Below are positions 16,996 to 24,335 of a stretch of 64,000 nt of DNA, piece by piece. This DNA is from Nocardioides albertanoniae (GTDB taxonomy: Bacteria; Actinomycetota; Actinomycetes; Propionibacteriales; Nocardioidaceae): contig NZ_VFOV01000001.1 of NCBI RefSeq assembly GCF_006716315.1, positions 2,868,501-2,932,500 on the forward strand. Reading direction: 5' to 3'. The notes below the pieces were generated by a model. That model saw only the letters and a list, made by a program, of their open reading frames with translations, was not told the DNA's origin and made no database searches. The first letter of the stretch is position 1, and every line of letters starts with the position of its first letter. The translations under genes and the position numbers were made by a program.

Positions 16996-17754
16996 CTACG
17001 GGCGAACGCCATGTTCCGCGAACGCGACCTTCGGATCGATCGGTTCCCCGCCGTCCGGGCGCACCTCGATATGCACGTGAGGGCCGGTGCTGTTGCCGGT
17101 ACTTCCGACGTCGCCGATTGACTGCCCTCGACCGACCAGCTCGCCGGGATCGACCTCGATGCGTGCCTGATGGCAGTACCAGATCTCGGTACCATCGGGT
17201 AGCTCGATGATCGTGCGGTAGCCGTACGAGCCCGCCCAACCGGCCTCGACGACGCGCCCACCTGCCACCGCGACGATCCTCGAACCCCATGACGTCGCAA
17301 AGTCCAGGCCCGTATGCGTGTTGCTCCACAATGAGCTTCCCTCGCCGAAAGTGCCGGTGAGGCGATACGAGTCGACCGGGAGCACCCATCGCTCATCCGT
17401 ACGCTCGACCGCGAGCCTTTCGACATGACGGGGCCGCTCAGGCTTGCCCTTCGGAGGCCGACTAGGGCCGGGAGTGGGAGGTTCGCGCCGCCTATCCACC
17501 GAAGGCCGCCGCTCTGCGGACCTACTCACGCTGTCCTGCCGATCGAGCGCCGCCGGCGGCACCGAACTGTCGGCCGTCGGCTCCGTCGATACTGCCGGGT
17601 CCACCGAATCTCGAACGACAGAACCGCCGCCCAGAACGCCCGCGACCGCAACGACAGTCAGCACCTGCGGCACTGCCCCTCGCCAGCCGATCGCACCGCG
17701 ACGTTCGAGTCGATGCCGACCGTCGATCGGCCCCAGCCGATGCGGGGTCACCAT
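16996..17754 (-). CDS. M23-family (LytM-like) peptidoglycan endopeptidase
   Basis: 252 residues from ATG 17754 (GGAAG just upstream). The open frame runs on to 19209, but that extension is antisense to DUF305 and other genes. N-terminal membrane anchor (about residues 26-45), a Pro/Arg/Ser-rich linker, and an M23 domain with HTGLDFATSWG (first zinc His and Asp) and GPHVHIEVRP (the HxH motif). Length and layout fit actinobacterial LytM factors. The family cuts peptidoglycan cross-links. Its start overlaps a small upstream ORF that follows operator site 3, so repression by the BlaI-type regulator is plausible. Confidence 0.85.
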   Translation of the reverse strand: MVTPHRLGPIDGRHRLERRGAIGWRGAVPQVLTVVAVAGVLGGGSVVRDSVDPAVSTEPTADSSVPPAALDRQDSVSRSAERRPSVDRRREPPTPGPSRPPKGKPERPRHVERLAVERTDERWVLPVDSYRLTGTFGEGSSLWSNTHTGLDFATSWGSRIVAVAGGRVVEAGWAGSYGYRTIIELPDGTEIWYCHQARIEVDPGELVGRGQSIGDVGSTGNSTGPHVHIEVRPDGGEPIDPKVAFAEHGVRP

Positions 17755-17915
17755 AAGTCTTCCAGCGTCAGCCTGCGACCGACCTTGCCTGTTGTCATCA
17801 ATCCGCTTGTGTCGACCAGGGCGCACCTGTTCTCCTCGTCCCACCGAATCGCGTGCACGACCGCGCCACAGGCATGAAGTGGTGGGTGCCCATAACGGGG
17901 AAGCCGGGCACCCAC
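17748..17915 (-). CDS. possible 55-codon ORF upstream of the M23 gene
   Basis: In-frame GTG at 17915, just downstream of operator site 3, reads to a stop that overlaps the M23 start by 7 nt (ATGGTGA). The sequence contains HACGAVVHAIRWDEENRCAL and GKVGRRLTLEDLW, which look protein-like. There is no Shine-Dalgarno, so it would need leaderless translation. Upstream frame extension crosses the operator and is unlikely. Confidence 0.38.
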   Translation of the reverse strand: MGARLPRYGHPPLHACGAVVHAIRWDEENRCALVDTSGLMTTGKVGRRLTLEDLW

Positions 17916-17937
17916 CAAGGGAGGGAGAAATCCCGCT

Positions 17938-17958
17938 TCTACTATGGACCGTAGTAGA
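17938..17958. promoter_or_regulatory. BlaI/CopY-type operator, site 3
   Basis: TCTACTAT (17938-17945), GGACC, GTAGTAGA (17951-17958): a 21-bp palindrome with one arm mismatch. It lies between the M23 peptidase (minus) and the DUF6153 gene (plus, start 18058). Confidence 0.78.
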
Positions 17959-18057
17959 TCGGCGGTTGCGGACCAACTCGGGCGTGTCATGTCGAACCAG
18001 CCGGGATTCATCCAAGCGAGTTCTCGTTACGCGTGGCGTATGCCTAGTATCGATGCC

Positions 18058-18510
18058 ATGCAGGACCTCCGGACGGCAACGCATACAGGTGGCGCGCGCC
18101 TTGCGCTCGCCGCTGTTGCGGTCGCGCTGTTCGGACTCATGTCGATGCACGGCTGGGGGTCCCACGCCGGCGCTCACTCCATGAGTGCCGAGCCCGACGG
18201 CGCGAGCGTGCTGGTGGCCGTCGGCCATGGCGGCCCGCACGATCTCGCTGGCGCCGTTAAGAACGAACCCGTGGCCACTCTGCCCGACGGCGCCGCAGGT
18301 TCCGAGGTGCCTGGCGGCGTGGGAGATGGGAGCATCCTCGGTCTCTGTCTCGCGATCCTCACCGGATTGATCTTGGGCTTCGCTCTGCTGATGGCCAGGC
18401 GCGGCATCCGGGTCCTCAGGCACCTGGTTCCCACCTGGTCGGCCACGATCCTCTACGGACGAGACCGTGACCCGCCCGATCTGCTGCAACTCTGCGTGAT
18501 CCGCTGCTGA
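18058..18510 (+). CDS. DUF6153 family membrane protein
   Basis: 150 residues. The first membrane helix carries the family's His/Met-rich loop (LFGLMSMHGWGSHAGAHSM, about residues 23-41); a second helix follows at about 100-122, and the tail ends in Cys. ATG 18058 is chosen because a TAGTAT -10-like element (18045-18050) lies seven bases upstream and there is no ribosome site, which suggests a leaderless transcript. A second DUF6153 protein is at 33451-33960. The family is often found with copper genes; the His/Met loop would suit metal binding. Confidence 0.75.
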   Translation: MQDLRTATHTGGARLALAAVAVALFGLMSMHGWGSHAGAHSMSAEPDGASVLVAVGHGGPHDLAGAVKNEPVATLPDGAAGSEVPGGVGDGSILGLCLAILTGLILGFALLMARRGIRVLRHLVPTWSATILYGRDRDPPDLLQLCVIRC

Positions 18511-18595
18511 TAGGCCCGAGGCACGAGGCACCCATCGGGGTGACTCGGACTTTCGCCTGCCCAGACCCAGATCACACACAGATGGAGCAATACCC

Positions 18596-19162
18596 ATGCG
18601 TAAGGCCCTGATGGCCGCGACCCTTGCGGCCGCGCTGATCACTCTCGTTGCGTGCGGCAGCGAGGACAACAGCGCCACCTCCACCGACCACAACGATGCC
18701 GACGTCACGTTCGCCCAGCAGATGATTCCGCACCACCAGCAAGCCATCGAGATGGCAGAGATCGCCGAAACCCGGGCCGAGAGCCAAGAGGTCAAGGACC
18801 TGGCCGCCGACATCGAGGCGGCGCAAGGCCCGGAGATCGAGACCATGACCGGCTGGCTCGAGAGCTGGGGCGAGGACGTCCCAGACGAGGGCATGCCCGG
18901 CATGGACCACGGCGACATGTCTTCGGACGAGATGACCGGGATGATGTCGGAGGAGGACATGACCGAGCTCGAGAACGCCTCTGGCGCCGAGTTCGACCAG
19001 ATGTTCCTCACGATGATGACCGAGCACCACGAGGGTGCGATCGAGATGGCCCAGACCGAGCAGGCCGACGGCGAGTTCCCCGACGCCAAGGCCATGGCCG
19101 CGGACATCGAGACCGCCCAGACCGAGGAGATCCAGACGATGCAGGCACTGCTCAAGTCCTGA
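18596..19162 (+). CDS. DUF305 lipoprotein (second copy)
   Basis: 188 residues. Signal peptide with lipobox LVAC (Cys about 20), then the DUF305 helices with QQMIPHHQQAIEMAE and MMTEHHEGAIEMA. A Met/Asp-rich hinge (MPGMDHGDMSSDEMTGMM) lies between the two blocks. It is clearly related to the protein at 5889-6491 but more acidic. A strong hairpin terminator follows at 19174-19199, so it may be transcribed mainly on its own or with DUF6153. Confidence 0.9.
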   Translation: MRKALMAATLAAALITLVACGSEDNSATSTDHNDADVTFAQQMIPHHQQAIEMAEIAETRAESQEVKDLAADIEAAQGPEIETMTGWLESWGEDVPDEGMPGMDHGDMSSDEMTGMMSEEDMTELENASGAEFDQMFLTMMTEHHEGAIEMAQTEQADGEFPDAKAMAADIETAQTEEIQTMQALLKS

Positions 19163-19173
19163 CCGTCATCCAA

Positions 19174-19199
19174 GCCGGGCAGGCCCGCGCCTGCCCGGC
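19174..19199 (+). terminator. intrinsic terminator-like hairpin
   Basis: Perfect 11-bp stem, GCCGGGCAGGC with GCCTGCCCGGC, and a 4-nt loop, 12 bases after the DUF305 stop. There is no strong U tract, as is common in actinobacteria. Confidence 0.7.
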
Positions 19200-19224
19200 A
19201 TCTTCTCAAAACCGGAGCATTCTC

Positions 19225-20076
19225 ATGAACCGAACATCCCGCCTCGCGATGGCGGTCGCCGTGGCAACGGCTCTCCTTTCATCTGCCTGCGCAGCGGACA
19301 CGGATTCCAACTCCTCGGCGGTAAGCGACAAGGCCGCGGAGGACAGTTCAGTCGGCCACATCCACGGCCTCGGGGTCGACCCCGCCGATGGCAGCCTGTA
19401 TGTGGCAACCCATTTCGGCCTCTTCCACGTTCCCTACAGCGGCAAGCCGACCCGGGTCGCCGACAGATGGCAAGACACCATGGCCTTCACCGTCGTCGGC
19501 CCCGGCCACTTTCTCGGCAGCGGACACCCCGACCTGACCGAGGATCTGCCTCCGTACCTGGGGCTGATCGAGTCCACCGACGCCGGCGAGAGCTGGGCGC
19601 CGCTCGCGCTGCAAGGTGAGGCAGACTTCCACATCCTCGAACAGGCCGGCGACGTCCTCTACGCGTACGAAGCCACCACGGAACGCCTGCTCCGCACCGT
19701 TGACCGGGAGCGGTTCGAGGAGTTCTACTCGGGCGACCTCATCAGCGTCGCCGCTACCAAGGAACCTGGTCAGCTGTTCGCAACCACCGGTAAGGGCCAG
19801 CTGATCAGCATCGATGCGTCCACGGGACAGACCCGCGAACTCGGCGGCCCCATCACCGCCTACCTCGACGCCACTACGGAAGGTGGGCTGGCAGGCATCG
19901 GCCCCGACGGCGTCGTCCGGGTCAGCGACGACGCGGGAAAGACGTGGCAGGAGACTGGAGCGATCGGTGGCCAGCCCGCGGCCTTCACGATCACCGAGCA
20001 GGGCTGGTACGCCGCCACCTCGGACGAGGCATTCCACTCGGACGACAACGGCGACACCTGGGAACAGGTCCTGTAG
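19225..20076 (+). CDS. F510_1955-type beta-propeller lipoprotein
   Basis: 283 residues from ATG 19225 (GGAGCA upstream). Signal peptide and lipobox SSAC, then a mature domain starting VGHIHGLGVDPADGSLYVAT, the typical opening of this family. Asp-box-like turns include ESTDAGESW, VSDDAGKTW and HSDDNGDTW. It is related to the membrane-anchored protein at 12974-13822. Called glycosyl hydrolase in databases, but no catalytic evidence is visible; an external metal- or wall-associated binding role is as likely. Confidence 0.82.
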   Translation: MNRTSRLAMAVAVATALLSSACAADTDSNSSAVSDKAAEDSSVGHIHGLGVDPADGSLYVATHFGLFHVPYSGKPTRVADRWQDTMAFTVVGPGHFLGSGHPDLTEDLPPYLGLIESTDAGESWAPLALQGEADFHILEQAGDVLYAYEATTERLLRTVDRERFEEFYSGDLISVAATKEPGQLFATTGKGQLISIDASTGQTRELGGPITAYLDATTEGGLAGIGPDGVVRVSDDAGKTWQETGAIGGQPAAFTITEQGWYAATSDEAFHSDDNGDTWEQVL

Positions 20077-20088
20077 GTCGGCGAGACG

Positions 20089-20910
20089 ATGAGCAAGCAC
20101 CGAACTGCATCTCACCGACGCCGGGAACCGCGCCGCGCCTGGCGCGTAGCTGAGGATTCCGCCGGCAACGCCGGTCTCGCCGTCGCACTCACCGCACTGG
20201 CGGTCACCCTCCCGCTCGTCGCGATGGCGCGCGACGGTGATCCCGCCACGAAGAGTGAACACGGCCCGGTTTCGTCGATCGCCGCCTCGCCGAGCTCAGG
20301 ATCGGAGCTTCCCGACGGCGAGGTCGCCGCAGCCGAAGGCCGTGTCTCCCGACCGAGTGAGCCGCCAGCGTCGTCGGTGGCGATACCCGAACGCGGGTCC
20401 GGGAGGTTTGAGGTCGCGGCCGCTCCTTCCGGACCCTCGGAGGACGCGACGACCTACCGGGTCGAGGTAGAGAAGGGAGTGCCGTACGCGACCAAACAGG
20501 TCGCTCGTTTCATCGAGAAGACACTCTCTGACGACCGTGGCTGGGCTGCCGAACACCGACTCGCACGCGTCGACGGCCACGCCGACCTGCGGATCGTCCT
20601 GGCCACGCCCGAGACCGCCGACGAACTGTGCGCTCCGCTTGACACCGATGGCAGGCTGTCGTGCCGCAACGGCAGCGATGTCGTTCTCAACGCCTGGCGA
20701 TGGCACTTCGGCGCCGACAGCTACGCCGACAACCTGTCGGCCTACCGTCGCTACGTGGTCAACCACGAGACCGGCCACGCGCTCGGCTACCCGCACGTCG
20801 GATGCCCCGGCGACGGCGCGGCCGCGCCGGTGATGCTGCAGCAGACCAAGGGACTGGATGGCTGCACCGCCAATCCCTGGCCTGCCCGGGCGGATCTGAT
20901 CGATCACTGA
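20089..20910 (+). CDS. DUF3152 family, membrane-anchored metallopeptidase-like protein
   Basis: 273 residues. One membrane helix (about 27-46), an extracellular low-complexity linker (about 50-115), then the DUF3152 domain with VVNHETGHALGYPHVGC: an HExGH zinc motif plus a third His, as in metzincin-like proteases. The C-terminus, GCTANPWP, is the family's usual ending. It starts 12 bases after the propeller gene. Protease activity is inferred from the motif. A decayed copy of its 3' end lies 1.3 kb away (22207-22280). Confidence 0.82.
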   Translation: MSKHRTASHRRREPRRAWRVAEDSAGNAGLAVALTALAVTLPLVAMARDGDPATKSEHGPVSSIAASPSSGSELPDGEVAAAEGRVSRPSEPPASSVAIPERGSGRFEVAAAPSGPSEDATTYRVEVEKGVPYATKQVARFIEKTLSDDRGWAAEHRLARVDGHADLRIVLATPETADELCAPLDTDGRLSCRNGSDVVLNAWRWHFGADSYADNLSAYRRYVVNHETGHALGYPHVGCPGDGAAAPVMLQQTKGLDGCTANPWPARADLIDH

Positions 20911-21043
20911 CCCTGAGCAACTGCCGGGCACGCGCCCCTTGGGGGCATCGCCACAACGCAGTGCGACGGCGCAACTCCGGTCCGCGATGTCCAACCCGCG
21001 CGACAAGAATGTTGTTGCAAGTGAGTGGCGATAAGGTGCTGAC

Positions 21044-22120
21044 GTGTTTATGAGCGCCCGCCACCGGGAACGAACCGCGCTGCTGGCGATGGCGTGCGTG
21101 GTCGTCGTATTGAACATCGTCGGCTGGGTCGTCCTGATCGCGGTGGTCGCGCCCCAGGAATACCGGGTCGGCGGTTCCGGTGTGTTCGGCGTGGGCCTGG
21201 GAGTGACGGCGTTCCTACTGGGTGTCCGACATGCCTTCGATGCCGACCACATCGCGGCGATCGACAACACCGCGCGCAAACTGGTGGGTGAGGACAGGCC
21301 CGCCAGCGGCGTGGGTTTCTGGTTCTCGTTGGGCCACTCCAGTGTCGTCTTCGGGCTTTCCCTGTTACTCGCTGTCGGGGTGAGTGCGCTCGCCGGCCCG
21401 GTGCAGAACGACGACTCCACGTTACAAACCACACTCGGTCTGGTGGGCACGCTTACCGCCGGGACCTTCCTCATCGTGATCGGGCTGACCAATCTGAGCG
21501 CACTGTTCGGCATCGTGCACGTATTCCGGCACATGCGAGCCGGAACCTTCGACGAGGACAAGCTCGAGCACCACCTGCACCAACGCGGCCTCATGGCCCG
21601 GCTCTTCAACCGGGCCACCCGCCGGGTCACCAAGCCCCGCCACCTCTACCCGATCGGTTTGCTGATGGGCCTCGGGTTCGACACCGCGACCCAAGTCGCG
21701 CTCCTGGTCCTCGCGGGCGGCACGGCCAGCACGCTGCCGTGGTATGCCATCTTGGTGCTCCCGGTCCTATTCGCTGCTGGGATGACCCTCTTCGACACCG
21801 CCGACGGCGTCTTCATGGCCCACGCCTACAAGTGGGCGTTCCTCAGCCCGGTCCGGAAGGTCTACTACAACCTGACCGTCACAACGTTGTCTGTGGTGGT
21901 CGCTCTGGTGATCGGCGGCATCGTCCTGCTGCAGCTGCTCGCTGAGCAGTTCCATCTCACCGCCTTGTCGTGGGTGACGCGGCTCGACCTGCAGTACGTC
22001 GGCTACCTCCTGGTCGGCCTCTTCGTCGTGGTCTGGACGATCAGCCTGTTCGCGTGGAAGCTCGGCCGTTTCGAAGAGCGAATCGAGATCCGCCCCACCG
22101 AATCAGCCACACCTCTTTAG
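21044..22120 (+). CDS. NiCoT-family nickel/cobalt permease (HoxN/NixA type)
   Basis: 358 residues from GTG 21044 (AAGGTG at 21033-21038); ATG 21050 is an alternative. Eight membrane helices can be traced. The signatures are RHAFDADHIAAIDN in helix 2, SLGHSSVVF, LGFDTATQ and GMTLFDTADGV. The position normally Glu in LGFDTATE reads Gln here, which could alter ion preference. The family imports Ni2+/Co2+ at high affinity; its place in a resistance island is unusual, since import usually feeds a metalloenzyme. A strong hairpin overlaps its stop codon. Confidence 0.88.
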   Translation: MFMSARHRERTALLAMACVVVVLNIVGWVVLIAVVAPQEYRVGGSGVFGVGLGVTAFLLGVRHAFDADHIAAIDNTARKLVGEDRPASGVGFWFSLGHSSVVFGLSLLLAVGVSALAGPVQNDDSTLQTTLGLVGTLTAGTFLIVIGLTNLSALFGIVHVFRHMRAGTFDEDKLEHHLHQRGLMARLFNRATRRVTKPRHLYPIGLLMGLGFDTATQVALLVLAGGTASTLPWYAILVLPVLFAAGMTLFDTADGVFMAHAYKWAFLSPVRKVYYNLTVTTLSVVVALVIGGIVLLQLLAEQFHLTALSWVTRLDLQYVGYLLVGLFVVVWTISLFAWKLGRFEERIEIRPTESATPL

Positions 22121-22133
22121 AGGTCTGGCTGAT
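22102..22133 (+). terminator. hairpin terminator of the NiCoT gene
   Basis: ATCAGCCA-C-ACCTCT pairs with AGAGGT-C-TGGCTGAT around a 2-nt loop: 14 pairs and one C-C mismatch. It overlaps the stop codon at 22118-22120. Confidence 0.65.
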
Positions 22134-22206
22134 CGATGAGCTCATCGAGTGGGTCCGGCTCGGCAGAACTGGGATGGTCGCCTTGACCTCGACGTTGTCG
22201 ATCGCC

Positions 22207-22280
22207 GAGATGACCCAGGTGGTCGTGGGTGGCTGCACTGCCATTCCCTGGCCGCCCGGGTGGATCTGGTTGGACACTGA
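22207..22280 (+). pseudogene. decayed 3' remnant of a DUF3152 gene
   Basis: GGTGGCTGCACTGCCATTCC and the bases after it match the end of the DUF3152 gene at 20850-20910, coding GCTAIPWP. A one-base loss relative to that gene puts the ending ARVDLVGH-stop in another frame. Upstream, MTQVVVGG aligns with the corresponding region of the intact gene. There is no start or ribosome site. It marks an old duplication or a recombination scar inside the island. Confidence 0.6.
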
Positions 22281-22392
22281 CCTCGGTGATTCTTGGGTGC
22301 GTGGCGCTCATGGATAGGCCGCGGGCGGGTACCTCTTGGGCATCGGGCCATCCGGCTCGTCGACAACAGTGCCATTGACGAGAGGGAGTGCC

Positions 22393-22800
22393 ATGCACAC
22401 CGTCGAGCAGATGCTGAAGACCTACCCCAAGGACTTAGGCGGCATCGACACCGCCAAGCTCGCTGCGACGATCCAGAGCCTGGTCGAATGCGCCCAGGCC
22501 TGCACAGCGTGCGCGGATGCCTGCCTGAGCGAAGACACCGTCGCAGACCTGACCAAGTGCGTCCGCAGCAACCTGGACTGCGCCGACGCATGCTCGGCAA
22601 CCGCGAACATCCTGTCGCGCCACACCGGCTACGACGCCAACATCACCAGGACGTTCCTGCAGGCTTGCGCGACGGCGTGCAAGGCCTGTGGTGACGAGTG
22701 CTCGCGCCACGCCGACATGCACGAGCACTGCCGCGCCTGCGCCGAGGCGTGCCGATCGTGCGAGCAGGCATGCCGCGATCTGATCGCGAACCTGGGCTGA
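22393..22800 (+). CDS. four-helix bundle copper storage protein (Csp/DUF326-like)
   Basis: 135 residues from ATG 22393 with AGGGAG upstream. The sequence is full of CxxC/CxxxC pairs in a helical pattern: CAQACTACADACL, CVRSNLDCADAC, CATACKACGDEC, CRACAEACRSCEQAC, with His in ECSRHADMHEH. Csp proteins line the core of a four-helix bundle with Cys thiolates and can hold many Cu(I) ions. No signal peptide is seen, so this is the cytosolic type (Csp3-like). It is single-gene and convergent with the DUF2269-like gene. Confidence 0.9.
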   Translation: MHTVEQMLKTYPKDLGGIDTAKLAATIQSLVECAQACTACADACLSEDTVADLTKCVRSNLDCADACSATANILSRHTGYDANITRTFLQACATACKACGDECSRHADMHEHCRACAEACRSCEQACRDLIANLG

Positions 22801-22809
22801 CAAGGTCCT

Positions 22810-23349
22810 TCAGGCTGACGTCGACGTACGCGTCGGTGCGGCACGAGAACGCGCCGCCTGCTCCTTGCGCCACCCGTACTTCGTCAGGCCGCGAGGCTTG
22901 TAGAGGTTCAGGACGAGGATGCCGATCAGCATGACGAGCCCGATGACGGCGTGTGCGATGTCACTGCCCATCGCGAGCAGCCCCTCCTCCTCGAGCGTCC
23001 GCGCCCGATCGGCCTCGACGGTGACGTCGGGCATATGCATGATGAGGACGGCCGTCAGTATGACCGTGCCCACCAGCGAGATGAGCACCCAGTAATGGCG
23101 TAGCAGCCCCCACTTCGTCACCGCTCCCATCAGCACGCCGGTGGCGAGCGACCCGAGCGCGAGCGGCACGATCGCGTACCAGCCGACGAGCTCCATGCCG
23201 ATCCAGGCCGCTCTCACAACCTCGGGATCACCCGTGGCCGGCACTGCGAAGGCCAGCGCCAAGTAGGCGCATACTGCGCCGATCCAGCCGACCGAGCAGC
23301 TCAGGTGCAGAGCCAGCAGGAGCCGGCGTACGCGGGGGCCGACAGTCAC
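22810..23349 (-). CDS. four-helix integral membrane protein (DUF2269-like)
   Basis: 179 residues. GTG 23349 is chosen because it overlaps the stop of the upstream gene (GTGA), although the frame is open further. Four membrane helices are visible, including LHLSCSVGWIGAVCAYLALA at the start, a pattern of the DUF2269 group, with a basic C-terminal tail. It forms a bicistron with the 74-residue membrane protein and is probably controlled by the divergent TetR regulator. Substrate unknown. Confidence 0.72.
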   Translation of the reverse strand: MTVGPRVRRLLLALHLSCSVGWIGAVCAYLALAFAVPATGDPEVVRAAWIGMELVGWYAIVPLALGSLATGVLMGAVTKWGLLRHYWVLISLVGTVILTAVLIMHMPDVTVEADRARTLEEEGLLAMGSDIAHAVIGLVMLIGILVLNLYKPRGLTKYGWRKEQAARSRAAPTRTSTSA

Positions 23350-23570
23350 AGGCTGATCCCGCGAATGGCCGCTTCCGCTGCCGGAGCGGAGTGCATCCCG
23401 CCGCCGTGACGTCCCGGCCCATGCTCGCCGCCGAGGAGAATCATTGCCAGCACGGCGAGCACGATCACGGCCAGCAGTGCCCCGAGGAGGAGCTTGACCC
23501 ACGACGGCATGCCTGGGGGCATCTCGTGCTCACCCGAAGCGGTCGGTGTCTGGTTGTCGCCGGGCGCCAT
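23346..23570 (-). CDS. small single-helix membrane protein with Gly/His tail
   Basis: 74 residues from ATG 23570, preceded by GAGGAGAG. One membrane helix (WVKLLLGALLAVIVLAVLAM, about residues 25-46) with an outside tail GEHGPGRHGGGMHS that could bind metal. The next gene overlaps by 4 nt. It is divergent from the TetR gene with an 84-bp gap that holds an inverted repeat, so direct control by that repressor is likely. Confidence 0.72.
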   Translation of the reverse strand: MAPGDNQTPTASGEHEMPPGMPSWVKLLLGALLAVIVLAVLAMILLGGEHGPGRHGGGMHSAPAAEAAIRGISL

Positions 23571-23590
23571 CGCGCACTCTCCTCGTTTGT

Positions 23591-23626
23591 AAGACATTGT
23601 GTCTACGTAAGTGTGCGTGGTGTCTT
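23591..23626. promoter_or_regulatory. candidate TetR operator
   Basis: AGACA-TTG-TGTCT (23592-23604) is a 13-bp palindrome. A further TGTCTT at 23621-23626 is the inverse of AAGACA at 23591-23596. The site lies between the divergent TetR gene and its presumed target pair. Confidence 0.5.
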
Positions 23627-23654
23627 GCTCTGCGACAAGGCGTATCGTTGATCC

Positions 23655-24257
23655 ATGCCGAAGCTTTGGAAGGACACCGTCGAGGAGCACCGGCATGACG
23701 TGCGGACGGCGATCCTAGAGACCGCTTGGGCGCTCGCGCGCGAGCGGGGTGTCCGAGGAATCACGATGGCCCTCGTCGCCGAGCAGACGGGCATCAGCCG
23801 CGCGACGCTGTACAAGTACTTTCACGGCATCGACGAGATGCTCGTCGCCGGTCATGCCGAGCACGTCGCGCAGCACCTCTCCCACCTCGAAGCGGTCCGC
23901 AGCGAGGCGCCGACTGCCGGAGCCGGGTTGCGCGCGATGCTCCAGGGCTACGCAGGAATCTGTTTCCACCGGGGAGCATCAGCCACAGCCGACCTGCACG
24001 GCCTGGTCCACCGTGGCGAGGAGCACGAGCGCAACAGCGCGGATGTGATGACCCTGTTCACCAAGGCCGTGCGCGACGCACAGGACCGCGGACAGGCGCG
24101 AACCGACATAGCGGCCGAGGAACTGGCCGCCTACAGCCTGCACGCACTCGAGGCTGCCGGGCAGGCACGGGCGGCGAGCGCGATCGACCACCTGGTCGAG
24201 CTCGTCGCGGAATCTCTGCACCTGCATGGGAAGACCGTCGGGTCCGAGAGCGACTAG
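23655..24257 (+). CDS. TetR/AcrR-family transcriptional regulator
   Basis: 200 residues. The N-terminal HTH is clear: ILETAWALARERGVRGITM, ISRATLYKYFHGID (recognition helix about residues 48-60). The C-terminal ligand domain is all-helical with no strong family signature. It is divergent from the two-membrane-protein operon, its likely target, with an inverted repeat in the gap. Ligand unknown. Its 3' end overlaps a perfect 11-bp inverted repeat. Confidence 0.88.
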   Translation: MPKLWKDTVEEHRHDVRTAILETAWALARERGVRGITMALVAEQTGISRATLYKYFHGIDEMLVAGHAEHVAQHLSHLEAVRSEAPTAGAGLRAMLQGYAGICFHRGASATADLHGLVHRGEEHERNSADVMTLFTKAVRDAQDRGQARTDIAAEELAAYSLHALEAAGQARAASAIDHLVELVAESLHLHGKTVGSESD

Positions 24258-24267
24258 GACCCGACGG
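24235..24267. terminator. bidirectional hairpin between TetR and MFS genes
   Basis: CCGTCGGGTCC (24235-24245) and GGACCCGACGG (24257-24267) form a perfect 11-bp stem with an 11-nt loop spanning the TetR stop codon. It can serve convergent transcripts from both sides. Confidence 0.6.
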
Positions 24268-24335
24268 CCAACACCATGCCCTGGTCTGCCCGAGGCCTCA
24301 ACTGCAGGCAGGTACCGGCCCCAGGATTGAGGGAC

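Noticed and set aside
17755..19209. Long minus-strand frame extending the M23 peptidase to 737 residues
   Set aside because: It runs antisense to the DUF305 and DUF6153 genes; composition is that of a shadow frame and a good start exists at 17754.
20296..21633. 445-codon minus-strand frame
   Set aside because: Antisense to DUF3152 and the nickel permease genes; Ser/Arg/Thr-rich shadow with no motif.
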